DNA of 6,498 bases from Verrucomicrobiota bacterium (lineage in GTDB: Bacteria; Verrucomicrobiota; Verrucomicrobiia; Limisphaerales; UBA1100), in NCBI GenBank assembly GCA_015660155.1, contig DQLO01000341.1, positions 1 through 6,498 of the forward strand, given 5' to 3'. The notes under the pieces are model-generated. The model searched no databases and was not told where the DNA came from. It was given only the letters and a program-made list of their open reading frames with translations. Position 1 is the first letter of the stretch; each line of letters opens with the position of its first letter. Made by a program: the position numbers and the translations under genes. This document shows, piece by piece, positions 1 to 6,240 of the stretch.

Positions 1-315
1 GAGCAGATTGCAAAGGGTTGCCACCTCGTGCTGACCACCGGTGGTACCGGTGTGGCGCCGCGCGATGTCACGCCCGAGGCCGTGCGCGAAATCGCCGACC
101 GCGAGCTTCCGGGCTTCGGCGAAGTGATGCGGATGGAGTCATTAAAAATCACAAAAAACGCCATCCTTTCCCGAAACCTCGCCGTTGCTGTTGGAAACGC
201 ACTGGTGATTTGTCTGCCCGGAAAACCCAAAGGCGCGGTTGAATGCCTCGGTTTCGTGGTCGGGGCCATCCCGCATTGCGTGGAAGTGGTTGCGGGCGTG
301 CCGACGAGTTGCTGA
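1..315 (+). CDS. mogA: Molybdopterin adenylyltransferase MogA, C-terminal part
   Basis: The frame is open from the first base, so the N-terminus lies outside the window; 104 residues are visible. MogA adenylylates molybdopterin with MgATP in the cytoplasm, preparing it for molybdate insertion by MoeA in Mo-cofactor synthesis. Visible family hallmarks are TTGGTG at visible residues 12-17, the following RDVTPE (21-26), the ADRELPGFGE stretch, AILSR (54-58) and LPGKPKG (72-78) followed by ECL. These match E. coli MogA (TTGGTG, RDVTP, ADREMPGFGE, AILSR, LPGQPK) more closely than they match MoaB or the MoeA domain, as far as I recall those families. The protein ends soon after the last conserved block, so it lacks the C-terminal tail of E. 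coli MogA. Its TGA overlaps the ATG of psd by one base. Family assignment is secure; MogA rather than a related MoaB-type protein is likely. Confidence 0.9.
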   Translation, partial: EQIAKGCHLVLTTGGTGVAPRDVTPEAVREIADRELPGFGEVMRMESLKITKNAILSRNLAVAVGNALVICLPGKPKGAVECLGFVVGAIPHCVEVVAGVPTSC

Positions 316-1217
316 TGGGTGACTCCGGAATCCAATTTTACAACCGCACCACCGGCGAGGTGGAGACGGAAGTCGTGTACGGCGAGCAATGGCTGCGCTG
401 GATTCTGTTCAATCCATTCGGCCAAATCGCGCTGTACGCGGTGGCTAAGCGTGCGTGGTTTTCGCGGTGGTACGGCTGGCGGATGAATTCCACGGGCAGC
501 GCCTCGCGCGTGAAACCATTTATCAAACAATACGATATCGTTGAGAGTGAGCATGTGAAAGCGGCCGATGACTTTGCTTCGTTTAACGATTTCTTTTATC
601 GCAAGCTCAAGCCTGAAGCACGTCCGGTGGATGCGGCCGATGACTCAGCGGTGTTCCCGGCCGACGGCCGTCATCTCGGCTTCGCCAAGGCCTCGGCGGT
701 GGAGGGAGTGTTTGTGAAGGGGCAGCGATTCAATCTCAGCAAACTGTTAGGCGATCAAAAACTGGCCGAAAGATTCGCGGATGGCGCGGCGGTGTTTTCG
801 CGGTTGTGTCCGGTGGATTACCATCGTTTTCATTTTCCAGTCGCGGGGATTCCGGGCGAGGCGCGGCTTATCAACGGCCCATTGTACTCGGTGAACCCGC
901 TGGCACTGCGCGATCGGTTGTCGATTTTATGGGAAAACAAACGGTTCATCACCGAGATTGAATCTGAACAATTTGGCAAAGTGCTGATGCTGGAAATCGG
1001 CGCGACGAATGTCGGCAGCGTCAATCACACTTTCGTGCCCACGCGGCCGGTGGCCAAGGGTGAGGAGAAAGGCTATTTTGCTTTCGGCGGTTCTGCGACG
1101 TTGACGCTTTTCGAGCCGGGCCGCGTAAAGTTGGATGAAGATTTGCTGGAACAATCAGCGCAGCAGCGCGAACTCTACGCCAAAGTGGGGGATCGTCTGG
1201 GCACGATCCTGTCTTGA
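315..1217 (+). CDS. psd: Phosphatidylserine decarboxylase proenzyme
   Basis: This 300-residue proenzyme converts phosphatidylserine to phosphatidylethanolamine at the inner membrane. Family knowledge says it cleaves itself at a Gly-Ser bond, making a large beta chain and a small alpha chain whose new N-terminus is a pyruvoyl group. The expected cleavage site is GGS at residues 258-260, so Ser260 would become the pyruvoyl. Other hallmarks are FNDFFYRKL (90-98), PADGR with Asp117, and the CPVDYHRFHFP block with His170 and His173; Asp117, His170 and Ser260 fit the self-cleavage triad. A hydrophobic stretch near residues 27-45 probably helps membrane binding. The GGS motif, in place of the LGST of E. 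coli, and the length fit the long 'type 2' form found in Chlamydia and Clostridium. The ATG at 315 is chosen because it overlaps the mogA stop (TGATG) and places a normal N-terminus. The same frame is open back to an ATG at 243, but those 24 residues overlap mogA and look unrelated to the family. No Shine-Dalgarno is obvious, so coupling to mogA translation is plausible. Confidence 0.95.
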   Translation: MGDSGIQFYNRTTGEVETEVVYGEQWLRWILFNPFGQIALYAVAKRAWFSRWYGWRMNSTGSASRVKPFIKQYDIVESEHVKAADDFASFNDFFYRKLKPEARPVDAADDSAVFPADGRHLGFAKASAVEGVFVKGQRFNLSKLLGDQKLAERFADGAAVFSRLCPVDYHRFHFPVAGIPGEARLINGPLYSVNPLALRDRLSILWENKRFITEIESEQFGKVLMLEIGATNVGSVNHTFVPTRPVAKGEEKGYFAFGGSATLTLFEPGRVKLDEDLLEQSAQQRELYAKVGDRLGTILS

Positions 1218-1241
1218 TTAACCCGCGCGCGGGAGGATAAT
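1214..1241 (+). promoter_or_regulatory. Possible sigma70-type promoter for the esterase-lactonase pair
   Basis: TTGATT (1214-1219) and GATAAT (1236-1241) are separated by 16 bases. They match the -35 and -10 consensus at 4/6 and 5/6 positions. Transcription would begin near 1248, about a dozen bases before the ATG at 1260. The -35 overlaps the psd stop codon. The spacer contains the 12-base perfect palindrome CCCGCGCGCGGG (1222-1233), which could bind a regulator or form a small hairpin. This rests on pattern matching only, and the sigma factor preferences of this organism are unknown. Confidence 0.3.
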
Positions 1242-1259
1242 CGCGCCACCGATTCATTT

Positions 1260-2960
1260 ATGAGAACGATTCTTTTTTTTCTGTTTACGTGCGGCTTGGT
1301 ATCGGCCGCAGATTATCGACCGGGGCCGGATGCGCAGCGCAGGGAAGGCGTGCCGCGCGGCAAAGTGATTGAAGGGACATGGAATAATTGCAAGGCGTTC
1401 CCAGGCACCACGCGTTCGTATTGGGTTTACATCCCGGCGCAGTACGATCCGAAGCGGTCGGCGAACTTGATGGTGTTTCAGGACGGCGGCGGGTTTGTGC
1501 GCGAGAAGGGGCACACGCGCGTGCCGATTGTTTTTGATAATCTCATCCACAAGAAGGAATTACCGGTGACGATTGGTCTGTTTGTAAATCCGGGCAGTGT
1601 GCCGGGCGCGGAAAAGGGCAACCAGCCCCGGCGAAACCGAGCGTTCGAGTACGACACCGTGAGCGCGGATTACGCGAATTTTATCATCAATGAGTTGTGG
1701 CCGGCGGTGGCGAAGGAGCACAAGTTGGTGATCGCGAAGGATCCGCGCGCGCGTGCCATTTGCGGCAACAGCTCTGGCGGCATTGCGGCGTTCACGGCTG
1801 CTTGGCATCGACCGGATTTTTTTGGCGGCGTCATTAGCCACATCGGCAGCTTCACAAACATCCGCGGCGGCTACGTTTATCCGGCGCTGATTCGTAAGAC
1901 GGAGAAGAAAAACATACGCGTGCTGCTGCAGGAAGGCCGGCGCGATTTAGATAATTTGCACGGTCACTGGCCGCTATCGAATGCGCAGCTGTCCAAGGCG
2001 TTAAAATATATAGGCTATGAGCACAAAATGGTTTGGGGTGAGGACGGCCACAGTGGTCGGCATGGGGGTTCCATTTTTCCAGAATCGGCGAAGTGGATTT
2101 TCAGTGCGGCGAAAGTGAAGCCTGTTAAAAAAGCAGCGCCGAAAATTCCCGTTTACAAATATACCAAGGATTCCGAGCGGCAAAAAAACGTACCGCGCGG
2201 GAAGGTGACGAAGCACATTCTCGAAAGCAAAATTTTCAAGGGTACACGGCGCGAGTTTTTTGTGTACGTGCCCGCGCAATACAAGCCGGAACAGGCGGCG
2301 TGCGTGATGGTGTTTCAGGATGGGCACGCGTATGTCAAAGAGGACGGCGATGTGCGCGTGCCGATTGTGTTTGATAATCTCATCGCGCGGGGCGAGATGC
2401 CGGTGACGATTGGGATTTTTGTGAATCCCGGCCATCGCGGCGAGGCGTTTCCAGACAACCGCTGGCGGGCGAACAACCGCAGTTTCGAGTACGATTCACT
2501 TGGCGATCAGTACGCGCGCTTTGTGCTGAAGGAATTGTTACCGGCGGTGGGTGCGAAATATAATCTCTCGGATAAGGCCGCCGACCGCGCGATTTGCGGC
2601 GCGAGCAGCGGGGGCATCTGCGCGTTCACAGTGGCGTGGGAGCGGCCGGATGCGTTCGGCAAAGTTTACAGCATGATCGGTAGCTTCACGAATATCCGCG
2701 GTGGGCACGTGTATCCAAGTTGGATTCGCAAGACGGCGCGCAAGCCGGTGAAAGTTTTCCTGCAGGACGGCCGCAACGACCTCGACAACACTCACGGCCA
2801 CTGGCCGCTGGCCAACGAACAAATGGCCGCCGCGCTGAAGTTCATGAATTGGGATCACAAATTTGTGTACGGTGAGGGCAAACATAGCCTGAAGCACGGC
2901 GGCGTAATCTTGCCCGACGCCTTGCGCTGGCTTTGGGCGGATCATGTGAAGAAGGATTAA
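1260..2960 (+). CDS. Exported tandem-domain esterase (two complete alpha/beta-hydrolase copies)
   Basis: The 566-residue protein starts with a signal peptide (basic MR, hydrophobic ILFFLF core, likely cut after VSA or SAA near residue 17), so it should be exported. It then carries two copies of one domain, about residues 31-283 and 311-561, joined by a Lys/Pro/Ala-rich linker. The fold resembles the enterochelin-esterase-like family (esterase PF00756 type). Each copy has a GxSxG nucleophile elbow: CGNSSGG with Ser171 and CGASSGG with Ser449. Each also has an acidic candidate in the LDN-x-HGHWPL block (Asp229 or Asp231; Asp507 or Asp509) and a histidine in a GxxHSxxHGG block (His264/His268; His542/His546). 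The spacing between these sites is identical in both copies, so both appear catalytically competent. Single-domain relatives are usually about half this length. No strong Shine-Dalgarno sits near the ATG; a GGGAGG lies 23 bases upstream, too far. The stop is 4 bases before the lactonase start, indicating an operon. The substrate is unknown; a siderophore ester is possible but nothing nearby supports iron uptake, and a carbohydrate ester fits the lactonase neighbour better. Confidence 0.85.
   Translation: MRTILFFLFTCGLVSAADYRPGPDAQRREGVPRGKVIEGTWNNCKAFPGTTRSYWVYIPAQYDPKRSANLMVFQDGGGFVREKGHTRVPIVFDNLIHKKELPVTIGLFVNPGSVPGAEKGNQPRRNRAFEYDTVSADYANFIINELWPAVAKEHKLVIAKDPRARAICGNSSGGIAAFTAAWHRPDFFGGVISHIGSFTNIRGGYVYPALIRKTEKKNIRVLLQEGRRDLDNLHGHWPLSNAQLSKALKYIGYEHKMVWGEDGHSGRHGGSIFPESAKWIFSAAKVKPVKKAAPKIPVYKYTKDSERQKNVPRGKVTKHILESKIFKGTRREFFVYVPAQYKPEQAACVMVFQDGHAYVKEDGDVRVPIVFDNLIARGEMPVTIGIFVNPGHRGEAFPDNRWRANNRSFEYDSLGDQYARFVLKELLPAVGAKYNLSDKAADRAICGASSGGICAFTVAWERPDAFGKVYSMIGSFTNIRGGHVYPSWIRKTARKPVKVFLQDGRNDLDNTHGHWPLANEQMAAALKFMNWDHKFVYGEGKHSLKHGGVILPDALRWLWADHVKKD
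1350..2108 (+). repeat. Intragenic tandem domain duplication, copy 1
   Basis: This is the first copy of the duplicated esterase domain (residues 31-283). It aligns with copy 2 at a shift of 280 residues at the start, falling to 278 from the catalytic serine on, so only one or two single-residue gaps separate them. In three conserved blocks I count 19/24 (89-112), 17/21 (194-214) and 15/19 (223-241) identical residues. Some DNA blocks are nearly identical too, e.g. 1521-1547 against 2358-2384 differs at one base. Confidence 0.9.
2190..2942 (+). repeat. Intragenic tandem domain duplication, copy 2
   Basis: This is the second copy of the duplicated esterase domain (residues 311-561). It begins with VPRGKV like copy 1 and keeps every putative catalytic residue. 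Differences cluster in surface-like segments, such as [16 protein letters not shown] against the corresponding [15 protein letters not shown], which may line the substrate entrance. That would allow the two sites to differ in specificity, though this is an inference. Confidence 0.9.
2952..2956 (+). promoter_or_regulatory. Ribosome binding site for the lactonase gene
   Basis: AAGGA lies inside the last codons of the esterase gene, 8 bases before the ATG at 2965. It is the best placed Shine-Dalgarno in the window. It fixes the lactonase start and supports translation from a shared esterase-lactonase mRNA. Confidence 0.65.
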
Positions 2961-2964
2961 GGCC

Positions 2965-3909
2965 ATGAAACGAATTCTGCTAGTTGGATTGATGGCGTTG
3001 AGCGGATGGCTCATGGCGCAGGACATGCCGTTATCGCAGGTGCTGATTCCCGGTGAGAAATGGCAACTCGTCGCGGAGGGGGTGGGTTTCTTTGACGCAC
3101 CTACGGCGGATGGCGAAGGCAATTTTTATTTCTCGGACATGCGCAGCGAGCAGGGGCTTTTTCGGGTGAGTGCGGACGGGAAGGTGTTGCCGTTTCTCAA
3201 GGGCGCGAAAGGGATTAGCGGGATGAAGTTTGGGCCGGATGGGAAATTATACGCCTGCCGCGGACGCACGGGGGAATTGATTTGCATCGATGTGAAGACG
3301 AGCAAAATCACCGTGCTCGCCAAGGACGTGCGGCCGAATGATCTGGTGGTGACGCACAAGGGCTATCTGTATTTCACCGATACGCTGAAGAAACAGGTGA
3401 CCTTTGTGAGCACGAAAACCGGCGAATTAAAAGTGGCCGACGTGGGCATCACGGGGCCGAATGGGATTTGCCTTTCACCCGATCACGGCACGTTGGCGGT
3501 TTCGGATTTTCACGGCAAACATTGCTGGACCTTTCGCGTGGAAAAAGATGGCAGTTTGAAATTCAAGCAACCGTACATGACCATGCGCCGCAAGCCCGAT
3601 CCCGGCGCGGAGCGGGGCATTCTGCCAAAATTCAAAACCTCCTGTCGTGGCGATGGCATGATCACGGATGCTTTTGGCCGCTACTTTGTGACCACCGAAT
3701 TGGGCGTGCAATATTTTGATCCCACCGGACGCATCAGCGGAGTGATCCCCGGACCGGCGGGAATCAAGGGCATGACGAGCGTGACTTTCGCGGGGCCGAA
3801 TCTTGAGTTCATGTACATCACTTGTTTTGACAAAGTGTATCGAATGAAAACCCGGACGCGTGGTGTGCTGTATCAGAAAGGTCCGCAGGCATATCCGCCT
3901 CGCAAATAG
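2965..3909 (+). CDS. Exported SMP-30/gluconolactonase-like beta-propeller protein
   Basis: The 314-residue protein has a signal peptide (MKR, then a hydrophobic run, with likely cleavage after LMA or MAQ near residues 18-19), placing it in the periplasm or outside. The rest fits a six-bladed SMP-30/gluconolactonase propeller, with repeated blade motifs such as GNFYFSD (52-58), GKLYACRG (93-100), GYLYFTD (133-139) and GTLAVSD (175-181). This family hydrolyses sugar lactones or other esters using one divalent metal held by Glu, Asn and Asp. Candidates here are Asn166 (GPNGI), Asp230 (GDGM, before GVQYFDPTGR) and Asp44 (FDAP) at the position where the family normally has Glu. Asn125/Asp126 (RPNDLVV) match the substrate-side motif. 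The Asp-for-Glu change may alter metal or substrate preference. It follows the exported esterase by 4 bases with a good ribosome binding site, so the two are probably co-expressed and may act in sequence. Fold is fairly certain; true lactonase activity is not. Confidence 0.85.
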   Translation: MKRILLVGLMALSGWLMAQDMPLSQVLIPGEKWQLVAEGVGFFDAPTADGEGNFYFSDMRSEQGLFRVSADGKVLPFLKGAKGISGMKFGPDGKLYACRGRTGELICIDVKTSKITVLAKDVRPNDLVVTHKGYLYFTDTLKKQVTFVSTKTGELKVADVGITGPNGICLSPDHGTLAVSDFHGKHCWTFRVEKDGSLKFKQPYMTMRRKPDPGAERGILPKFKTSCRGDGMITDAFGRYFVTTELGVQYFDPTGRISGVIPGPAGIKGMTSVTFAGPNLEFMYITCFDKVYRMKTRTRGVLYQKGPQAYPPRK

Positions 3910-3912
3910 TGC

Positions 3913-4785
3913 CTAAAAGTATTTCTCCAAAATCGGCTTCAACTCTTTTACCGTCTTCGTGGGCCACACTTTGCGGTCGGTCATAATCGCATTCTCGAGT
4001 GCGCTGTGACAGGGCCAATCGGCGGGGGTTTTAGGGATGCGGGGGATCACATCGGCGAGCACGGCTTTGGCGGTGGCGGCGTTGCGGGTGAGATTTTCGA
4101 TTACCATCTCCACGGTCACGTGGGCTTCATCGGTTTTCCAGCAATCGTAATCGGTAATCATCGCCATCGTCGCGTAGGCGATTTCCGCTTCGCGAGCGCA
4201 TTTGGCTTCGCCGAGATTGGTCATGCCGATGACGTCGTATTTCAATTTATGATTGGTGACAGACTCCGCACGGGTGCTGAAAGCGGGGCCTTCCATGTTC
4301 ACGTAAGTGCCGCCGTCGTGGACGGCAGCTTTTTTGCGCTTGGCACTTTTGAGAAGGAGTTGGCGTAGCTCCTCGCAAATGGGATCGGCGAAGGCGACGT
4401 GCGCCGCGATGCCGCGCCCGAAAAAAGTGTGGTTGGCTGATTGCTTGGTGCGGTCGAGAAACTGGTCAATCAGCACGATGTCGCACGGCCGGTATTTTTT
4501 TTGCAACGAACCGACGGCGCTGACGCTGATGACCCAGTGGACGCCGAGCTTTTTCATGGCCCAAAGATTGGCGCGATGGTTCAGCTCGCTGGGCAGAATG
4601 CGATGGCCGCGACCGTGGCGGGGGAGGAAGGCCACCTCGCGTCCGGCGAGTTTGCCGGTGAGAAATTGGTCGGACGGTTTTCCGAAAGGGGTTTTTACGG
4701 TCACCCATTTCTTGCCACGAAAGCCTTCGATATCGTAAAGCCCACTGCCGCCGATGATGCCGATGCGATGAATTTTACGTGCCAT
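3913..4785 (-). CDS. mtaP: S-methyl-5'-thioadenosine phosphorylase
   Basis: This 290-residue cytoplasmic enzyme should cleave 5'-methylthioadenosine with phosphate to adenine and 5-methylthioribose-1-phosphate, recycling the by-product of polyamine synthesis into methionine and adenine salvage. It belongs to the PNP/MTAP nucleoside phosphorylase family. Hallmarks are GIIGGSGLYD near the N-terminus (Ser14, phosphate), TPFGKPSD (32-39), LPRHGRGH (54-61), VIDQFLDRT-like LIDQFLDRT (105-113), MEGPAFSTRAES (164-175), GMTN (187-190) and TDYDCW (211-216). Asp212 and Asp214 in the last motif are the residues that select adenine; guanine/hypoxanthine-specific PNPs have Asn there, so MTAP is preferred over PNP or MTIP. 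The ATG at 4785 is chosen because family similarity begins at once after it and the length is normal. The frame stays open for 100 more codons upstream, antisense to glgC, without family resemblance. No Shine-Dalgarno is visible; the leader is A-rich. It converges with the lactonase gene with 3 bases between stops and is divergent from glgC. Confidence 0.95.
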   Translation of the reverse strand: MARKIHRIGIIGGSGLYDIEGFRGKKWVTVKTPFGKPSDQFLTGKLAGREVAFLPRHGRGHRILPSELNHRANLWAMKKLGVHWVISVSAVGSLQKKYRPCDIVLIDQFLDRTKQSANHTFFGRGIAAHVAFADPICEELRQLLLKSAKRKKAAVHDGGTYVNMEGPAFSTRAESVTNHKLKYDVIGMTNLGEAKCAREAEIAYATMAMITDYDCWKTDEAHVTVEMVIENLTRNAATAKAVLADVIPRIPKTPADWPCHSALENAIMTDRKVWPTKTVKELKPILEKYF

Positions 4786-4903
4786 TGTTTTTTTATCGCG
4801 TTGCGCCTGCGATTGTTGCAAGGTCGGGTCATCCCAACAAGTAGCGGGCCATGAGCCGCGCCCAATGTGGGCGGTGGATGCGCCGTGAGCAAGCAGTGTT
4901 TTC
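4786..4903. promoter_or_regulatory. Divergent intergenic region between mtaP and glgC
   Basis: These 118 bases must hold the promoters of both genes. Two dyads are visible: TTGTTG (4813-4818) with CAACAA (4835-4840), and CGCCCA-ATG-TGGGCG (4859-4873), a 6-base perfect inverted repeat that could be an operator or a leader hairpin of glgC. The first dyad gives a weak -35/-10-like layout on the mtaP strand (TTGTTG, 17 bases, AACAAT; 3/6 and 4/6 matches). TTGCAA, 18 bases, GATAAA is an alternative that would leave almost no leader. For glgC I find no convincing -10. Promoter function is certain in general terms, but the exact elements are not. Confidence 0.3.
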
Positions 4904-6211
4904 ATGCCTGAAGAGCAACACAAACCTTTTGATCCTGATAGCGTCCTTTCCGTGGTAATGGGCGGAGGGCGCGGCACGCGGTTATTTCCGCTCACTCGCC
5001 AGCGGGCCAAGCCGGCCGTGCCGCTTGCGGGCAAGTATCGGCTGGTTGATGTTCCGATTTCCAACTGCATCAATTCCGGGCTCAAGCGCGTCTATTTGCT
5101 TACGCAGTTTAATTCCGCCTCGCTGCATCGGCATATTTCTCAATCTTATAAATTCGATCATTTCACGCATGGCTTTGTGGAAATTCTTGCGGCAGAGCAG
5201 ACGCTGTCCGATTCCTCGTGGTTCCAAGGCACGGCTGATGCGGTGCGGAAGCACATGACGCATTTTCTAAACCATCGCTTCGATCATATTCTTATTTTAA
5301 GTGGCGACCAATTGTACAACATGGATTTTCGCAGGGTGATTAACGAACACATCGCCAACAAGGCCGAGCTGACGGTGGCAACCATTCCGGTCAACCGCGA
5401 AGCGGCCAGCGGGTTTGGTATTATGCAGATTGATGAAGATCATCGCATTCGGGAATTTGTGGAAAAACCCAAGGAAGAATCGGTCATCGATTCGTTGAGA
5501 CTGCCCGACACTACTCGGCGCGATCTCGATATCAAAGCTACCGACGATCAGTTTCTGGCGTCAATGGGCATCTATATTTTCAACCGTGATGTGCTCGTGG
5601 ATTTGTTGGACAGCGATCACGCTGACTTCGGCAAGCATATCATCCCCGAAGCCATAAAAACGCGCCGGTCATTTTCCCACGTATACCAAGGCTATTGGGA
5701 GGATGTCGGCACGATCAAAACGTTTTTCGATGCCAACCTTGATGCAGCCAGCGAACTGCCCAAGTTTAATTTCTTCGATATGTCCGCGCCGATCTTCACG
5801 CGTCCGCGCTTTCTGCCCGCCAGCAAAATCAACAGCGCGGCCATTGACCACGCAGTGCTCAGCGATGGTTGCATTATCAGCCTTGCGCAAATCAGCCACA
5901 GCATTGTGGGGGTGCGCAGTATCGTGGGATCCGGCACCAAGCTTCATCGGGTGGTGATGATGGGCGCAGATTTTTACGAGACCGATTATTCCATCAGGGA
6001 ACATCGCGCTCAAAATATCCCCGCCATCGGCATCGGCAGCAATACGCGCATCGAAAATGCCATCATCGATAAGAACGCGCGCATCGGCGACAACTGCATT
6101 ATCAGCCCCGAGGGCCACGAGGAAAACGAGGATGGCGATGGTTATGTGGTGCGCGATGGCATTATCATTATACAAAAAGACGCCATCGTGCCGCATGGCG
6201 CAGTCCTATGA
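4904..6211 (+). CDS. glgC: Glucose-1-phosphate adenylyltransferase (ADP-glucose pyrophosphorylase)
   Basis: The 435-residue enzyme makes ADP-glucose and pyrophosphate from ATP and glucose-1-phosphate, the committed step of bacterial glycogen synthesis in the cytoplasm. The N-terminal nucleotidyltransferase domain shows GGGRGTRLFPLT (20-31), KPAVPLAGKYRLVDVPISNC (36-55), WFQGTADAVR (106-115), the catalytic-site LSGDQLYNMD (132-141, Asp135), FGIMQID (171-177), FVEKPK (185-190, Lys188 for sugar phosphate) and the EDVGT block (266-270). The C-terminal part (from about 315) is a left-handed beta-helix with hexapeptide-like repeats. Length and C-terminal motifs (IIDKNARIG at 387-395; GYVVRDGIIIIQKDAIVP at 413-430) resemble cyanobacterial and plant enzymes. 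In those, two lysines matching Lys390 and Lys425 bind the activator 3-phosphoglycerate, so similar control is possible but not shown. An acidic EGHEENEDGDG loop lies between them. No Shine-Dalgarno precedes the ATG. No other glycogen gene is visible nearby. Confidence 0.96.
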   Translation: MPEEQHKPFDPDSVLSVVMGGGRGTRLFPLTRQRAKPAVPLAGKYRLVDVPISNCINSGLKRVYLLTQFNSASLHRHISQSYKFDHFTHGFVEILAAEQTLSDSSWFQGTADAVRKHMTHFLNHRFDHILILSGDQLYNMDFRRVINEHIANKAELTVATIPVNREAASGFGIMQIDEDHRIREFVEKPKEESVIDSLRLPDTTRRDLDIKATDDQFLASMGIYIFNRDVLVDLLDSDHADFGKHIIPEAIKTRRSFSHVYQGYWEDVGTIKTFFDANLDAASELPKFNFFDMSAPIFTRPRFLPASKINSAAIDHAVLSDGCIISLAQISHSIVGVRSIVGSGTKLHRVVMMGADFYETDYSIREHRAQNIPAIGIGSNTRIENAIIDKNARIGDNCIISPEGHEENEDGDGYVVRDGIIIIQKDAIVPHGAVL

Positions 6212-6240
6212 TTTTTGGAGAGAGTGGGTAAGCGACGAGG

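Noticed and set aside
243..314. Earlier ATG at 243 for psd.
   Set aside because: It would overlap mogA by 73 bases, and the 24 extra Arg/Gly-rich residues look like out-of-frame mogA. The ATG at 315 is coupled to the mogA stop.
1222..1233. Palindrome CCCGCGCGCGGG after psd as a terminator.
   Set aside because: It can form only a very short stem with a usable loop and no T-run follows. It may be an operator or chance in GC-rich DNA.
2538..3122. 194-codon open frame on the - strand across the esterase-lactonase junction.
   Set aside because: It is antisense to two well-supported genes, has no recognisable motif, and is the kind of shadow frame expected in GC-rich coding DNA.
3904..3924. AAATA / TATTT inverted repeat between the converging genes as a bidirectional terminator.
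   Set aside because: A five-base all-AT stem with an 11-base loop is too weak to support.
4307..4854. Open frames of 137-143 codons on the + strand inside mtaP.
   Set aside because: They are antisense to the strongly conserved MTAP motifs and show no family resemblance or ribosome binding site.
4786..5085. N-terminal extension of mtaP by 100 codons, including a start at 4905 whose ATG overlaps the glgC ATG on the other strand (CATG).
   Set aside because: The extra residues show no nucleoside phosphorylase similarity, part of the region is antisense to conserved glgC codons, and the enzyme has normal length from 4785.
5669..6196. 175-codon open frame on the - strand inside glgC.
   Set aside because: It is antisense to conserved GlgC sequence. 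Its Asp/Ala/His/Ile-rich composition mirrors the hexapeptide-repeat codons of glgC.
6212..6240. Terminator between glgC and the Sel1-repeat gene.
   Set aside because: There is a short T-run right after the glgC stop but no stem before or around it.
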